From the NCBI RefSeq assembly GCF_010548275.1, contig NZ_JAAGLT010000028.1:62001-126000 (forward strand): 64,000 nt of DNA, read 5' to 3'. The translations under genes and the position numbers were made by a program. The notes under the pieces were generated by a model. That model was not told where the DNA came from. It saw only the letters and a program-made list of their open reading frames with translations, and did no database searches. Below, in pieces: positions 62,045 to 64,000 of this stretch. Within the stretch, counting starts at the first letter, position 1. Every line of letters begins with the position of its first letter. Source of the stretch: Streptomyces sp. SID12488 (lineage in GTDB: Bacteria > Actinomycetota > Actinomycetes > Streptomycetales > Streptomycetaceae).

Positions 62045-63343
62045 ATGACGAGCACCCTGAACACCACCGACACCCACCACGCCCCCGACGACCCGATGCC
62101 GCTGGACGAGGTCGACCTCGCCGACAACGACAAGTTCCTCGACGGCGTCACCCCCTGGCGCATGTTCCACACCCTGCGCCACCAGGACCCGGTCCACTGG
62201 CAACCGGAGCCCGAGCCCAACCACGGCTTCTGGGCCGTCACCCGGCACGAGGACATCGCCCGCGTGGGACGCGACCCGCAGACCTTCACCTCCACCAAGT
62301 TCGCCAACCTCGAAGAACTCGACGACGACCAGATCAAGAAGCGCGCCTCCATCCTGGAACTGGACGGCGTACGCCACCGTGCGATGCGCAGCCTGCTGCA
62401 GCGTCAGTTCGGCCAGGGCGTCATCAACGAGTACGCCGACTTCCTGCGCGGCCTGACCGCCAGGACGCTGGACACGGCCCTCGCCAAGGGCACCTTCGAC
62501 TTCGTCGCCGACGTCGCCGCCGACTTCCCCATCAACGTCCTCGCCCGGCTCCTCGACGTCCCCCCGGAGGACAACCAGCAGCTCATCGACTGGGGCAACC
62601 GGATCATGGGCAACACGGACCCCGACTACGCCGATGTCCTCCTCCACAGCGAGGAGAGCGAGCAGTACAAGGATCTGCCCTTCCGCAGCCCGGCCTCGCT
62701 GGAGGTCTTCGAGTACGGACGGGAGCTGGTCCGCCAGCGGAGGGGCGGCACCGGCACCGACCTGATCTCCAGGCTCATCAACCAAACCCCGCGCGACGGC
62801 GTCCCGCTCTCCGCGCAGGACTTCGACAACTACTTCCTGCTGCTGGTCGTGGCCGGCAACGAGACCACCCGGCACACCATCTCGCACTCCATGCTGGCCC
62901 TCATCCAGCACCCCGAGCAGCTGATCAGGCTCCAGGAAGACCCCTCTCTCATCCCGGTCGCCGTCGAGGAGTTCCTGCGCTGGGCCACGCCCGTCTACCA
63001 CTTCCGCCGTACCGCGACACGCGACGTCGAACTCGGCGGCAAGCAGGTGAAGGAGGGCGACAAGGTCGTCATGTGGTACGCCTCCGGCAACCGCGACGAA
63101 GAGGTCTTCGGCAACCCGTACGACTTCGACGTCACCCGCCAGGACAACGACCACCTCACCTTCGGCAAGGGCGGCCCCCACCTGTGCCTGGGCAACCTGC
63201 TCGCCCGCACCGAGATCCGCATCATGTTCGAGGAACTGATCCCGCGCCTCGCCCGCATCCGCCTCGCCGGCGACGTCCCCCGGGTCCGCTCCAACTTCGT
63301 CAACGGCATCAAGAAACTGCCGGTCGAGGTCACCCTCGCCTGA
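62045..63343 (+). CDS. Cytochrome P450
   Basis: 432-residue soluble bacterial P450. The I-helix is VVAGNETTRHTIS (residues ~268-280) with the acid-alcohol-like E-T pair; the K-helix ExxR is E309-F-L-R312; the heme loop is FGKGGPHLCLG (373-383) with Cys381 as thiolate ligand, having an extra Gly-Pro before the His. The wording of HTISHSMLALIQHPEQLIRL and FRRTATRDVELGGKQV is like the CYP111/124/125 group. Redox partners are encoded divergently. In this cluster it may hydroxylate the carbon next to the amide nitrogen or the aromatic ring. Confidence 0.92.
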   Translation: MTSTLNTTDTHHAPDDPMPLDEVDLADNDKFLDGVTPWRMFHTLRHQDPVHWQPEPEPNHGFWAVTRHEDIARVGRDPQTFTSTKFANLEELDDDQIKKRASILELDGVRHRAMRSLLQRQFGQGVINEYADFLRGLTARTLDTALAKGTFDFVADVAADFPINVLARLLDVPPEDNQQLIDWGNRIMGNTDPDYADVLLHSEESEQYKDLPFRSPASLEVFEYGRELVRQRRGGTGTDLISRLINQTPRDGVPLSAQDFDNYFLLLVVAGNETTRHTISHSMLALIQHPEQLIRLQEDPSLIPVAVEEFLRWATPVYHFRRTATRDVELGGKQVKEGDKVVMWYASGNRDEEVFGNPYDFDVTRQDNDHLTFGKGGPHLCLGNLLARTEIRIMFEELIPRLARIRLAGDVPRVRSNFVNGIKKLPVEVTLA

Positions 63344-63351
63344 CCGCCTGT

Positions 63352-63399
63352 ACACAGAGCTGTGGCCACCCGGACCGCTGGGTGCCCACAGCTCTGTGT
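63352..63399 (+). terminator. Terminator of the ligase/P450 operon
   Basis: ACACAGAGCTGTGG and CCACAGCTCTGTGT, perfect 14-bp arms around a 20-base loop with an inner stem, followed by GTTTG. It starts 9 bp after the P450 stop. Confidence 0.75.
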
Positions 63400-63598
63400 G
63401 TTTGCGGCGGCAACACTCTGATCGCGGCCGTTCGGAAGGACATGGTCGCACCAAAAGGTCTTGCCGTTCGGGGCTCTGCCGGTCTTCCATCTCCCGGTGA
63501 GCTGGGCGACCAAGCCCGGCTCCAGCGCCCGCCTCATATCTCGGCAACAGGCCCCGTTATGCGCCGGCCTGGCGACAGGGCGGCCAGACGGGTTCGAC

Positions 63599-63772
63599 AT
63601 GCTGGCGACTCACGCGGTGGTGTCGGCTGAGCGTGTGCGGGTCCGCGAAATCGATGACGATGAGAGTCAGCGGCTGCTGCGGATCGTCCGCCGAAGTACC
63701 GGATCGGTGGTGACCTGGCGCCGAGCACAGATGGTGCTCTTATCGGCCCAGGGCATGGGCGTGGCCAAGATT
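63599..63772 (+). pseudogene. IS630-family transposase, N-terminal fragment
   Basis: MLATHAVVSAERVRVREIDD, QRLLRIVRRSTGSVVTWRRA and QMVLLSAQGMGVAKI form the N-terminal HTH of IS630. It is cut after AKI, where an IS3-type end begins. It contains a TTA codon. Confidence 0.82.
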
Positions 63773-64000
63773 GAAGTTTCCCCGAGATCTTGGACACGGC
63801 GTTGTTATGCCGCGAGGGCCTGATGTTGCCGGTAGCGCAGGCGTGTTTCGTGGGGCGTGAGGTAGCCCCAGTGGATGTGCTTGCGTAGACGGCGTCTGTA
63901 GTAGAAGGTCTCGATGAAGTCGAAGATGCCGGCTCGGGCGGTGGCCCGGTCGGTCCAGAAGCGGATGCCGATCTCTTCTTTCAGGACGGCCCAGAAGCTC
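63773..64000. mobile_element. End of an IS3-family element nested in IS630
   Basis: Begins near TGAAGTTTCCCCGAGATCTT, in the middle of the IS630 transposase, and continues past the window edge. It carries the 3' end of a transposase gene on the minus strand. Confidence 0.65.
63805..64000 (-). CDS. IS3-family transposase (OrfB), C-terminal part
   Basis: The 5' end lies outside the window. The visible 64 residues read SFWAVLKEEIGIRFWTDRAT, FDFIETFYYRRRLRKHIHWG and YLTPHETRLRYRQHQ, the last catalytic Glu and C-terminal end of IS3 integrase-core transposases. Stop at 63805. Confidence 0.82.
   Translation of the reverse strand, partial: SFWAVLKEEIGIRFWTDRATARAGIFDFIETFYYRRRLRKHIHWGYLTPHETRLRYRQHQALAA

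Noticed and set aside
63420..63598. Minus-strand frame reading LTGRWKTGRAPNGKTFWCDH
   Set aside because: Short, no start and no family recognised; probably more IS debris.
61057..63630. 857-codon plus-strand frame across the ligase and P450 genes
   Set aside because: Arg/Pro-rich shadow of two clearly recognised genes in another frame.
1..64000. rRNA, tRNA and CRISPR arrays
   Set aside because: No GGTTCGAATCC-type tRNA arm, rRNA-like block or regularly spaced repeat set was seen on reading.

Overview
This is high-GC DNA with strong third-position G/C bias, many GTG starts and 4-bp ATGA/GTGA gene overlaps. Gene content (mycofactocin regulator, divergent third EF-Tu, LAXTG sortase substrates, GH62 arabinofuranosidase, many TetR/MarR/LuxR regulators) points to a Streptomyces chromosome, probably an accessory or arm-proximal stretch because of the many decayed insertion sequences.

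Layout. 0-2 kb: edge of a mycofactocin locus (GMC oxidoreductase end, mftR, CoA-binding protein). 2-22 kb: mostly ordinary chromosome with an LAATG-anchored alginate-lyase-like protein, pobA, a YbaK deacylase, an XRE-cupin/EamA pair, two left-handed beta-helix proteins, DedA, a sigma-like/RICIN membrane protein, an MFS exporter, a spermidine-synthase fold, tuf3, a TVP38 protein, a three-gene sugar-type operon (Gfo/Idh/MocA, DUF6807, cupin) and uppP. 22-30 kb: small detoxification-type genes with paired regulators, including two close HTH paralogues and a frameshifted F420-dependent reductase. 30-39 kb: IS debris, then a LuxR-type regulator, a small protein, a secreted 57-aa peptide ending in a DAGWQ repeat, and two secreted tachylectin-fold proteins carrying different wall-hydrolase domains, separated by a decayed IS1182-like element; then a GH62 arabinofuranosidase. 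39-49 kb: IS5-type, integrase and IS630 remains around a MerR regulator, an LASTG-anchored arabinofuranosidase-like enzyme, an aromatic amino acid decarboxylase with its TetR, and a MarR regulator.

49.6-63.4 kb is the most coherent part. A gamma-glutamyl hydrolase and an aldehyde dehydrogenase overlap; an APC amino-acid permease (frameshifted) and a TetR gene follow; a six-gene minus-strand operon encodes ferredoxin, ferredoxin reductase, acetoacetate-decarboxylase-fold protein, aldehyde dehydrogenase, class III extradiol dioxygenase and fumarylacetoacetase-fold enzyme; divergently, a glutamine-synthetase-like ligase and a cytochrome P450 form a second operon. Four near-identical 14-bp palindromes, consensus GTTTGGMTTCAAAC, sit in front of these transcription units, so they look like one regulon. 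I infer catabolism of an amine (probably aromatic) by gamma-glutamylation, P450 oxidation in place of the usual flavin oxidase, aldehyde oxidation and meta ring cleavage. The right end is an IS3-type element nested in an IS630 fragment.

I saw no rRNA, tRNA or CRISPR array. Functions come from reading motifs by eye, without searches.
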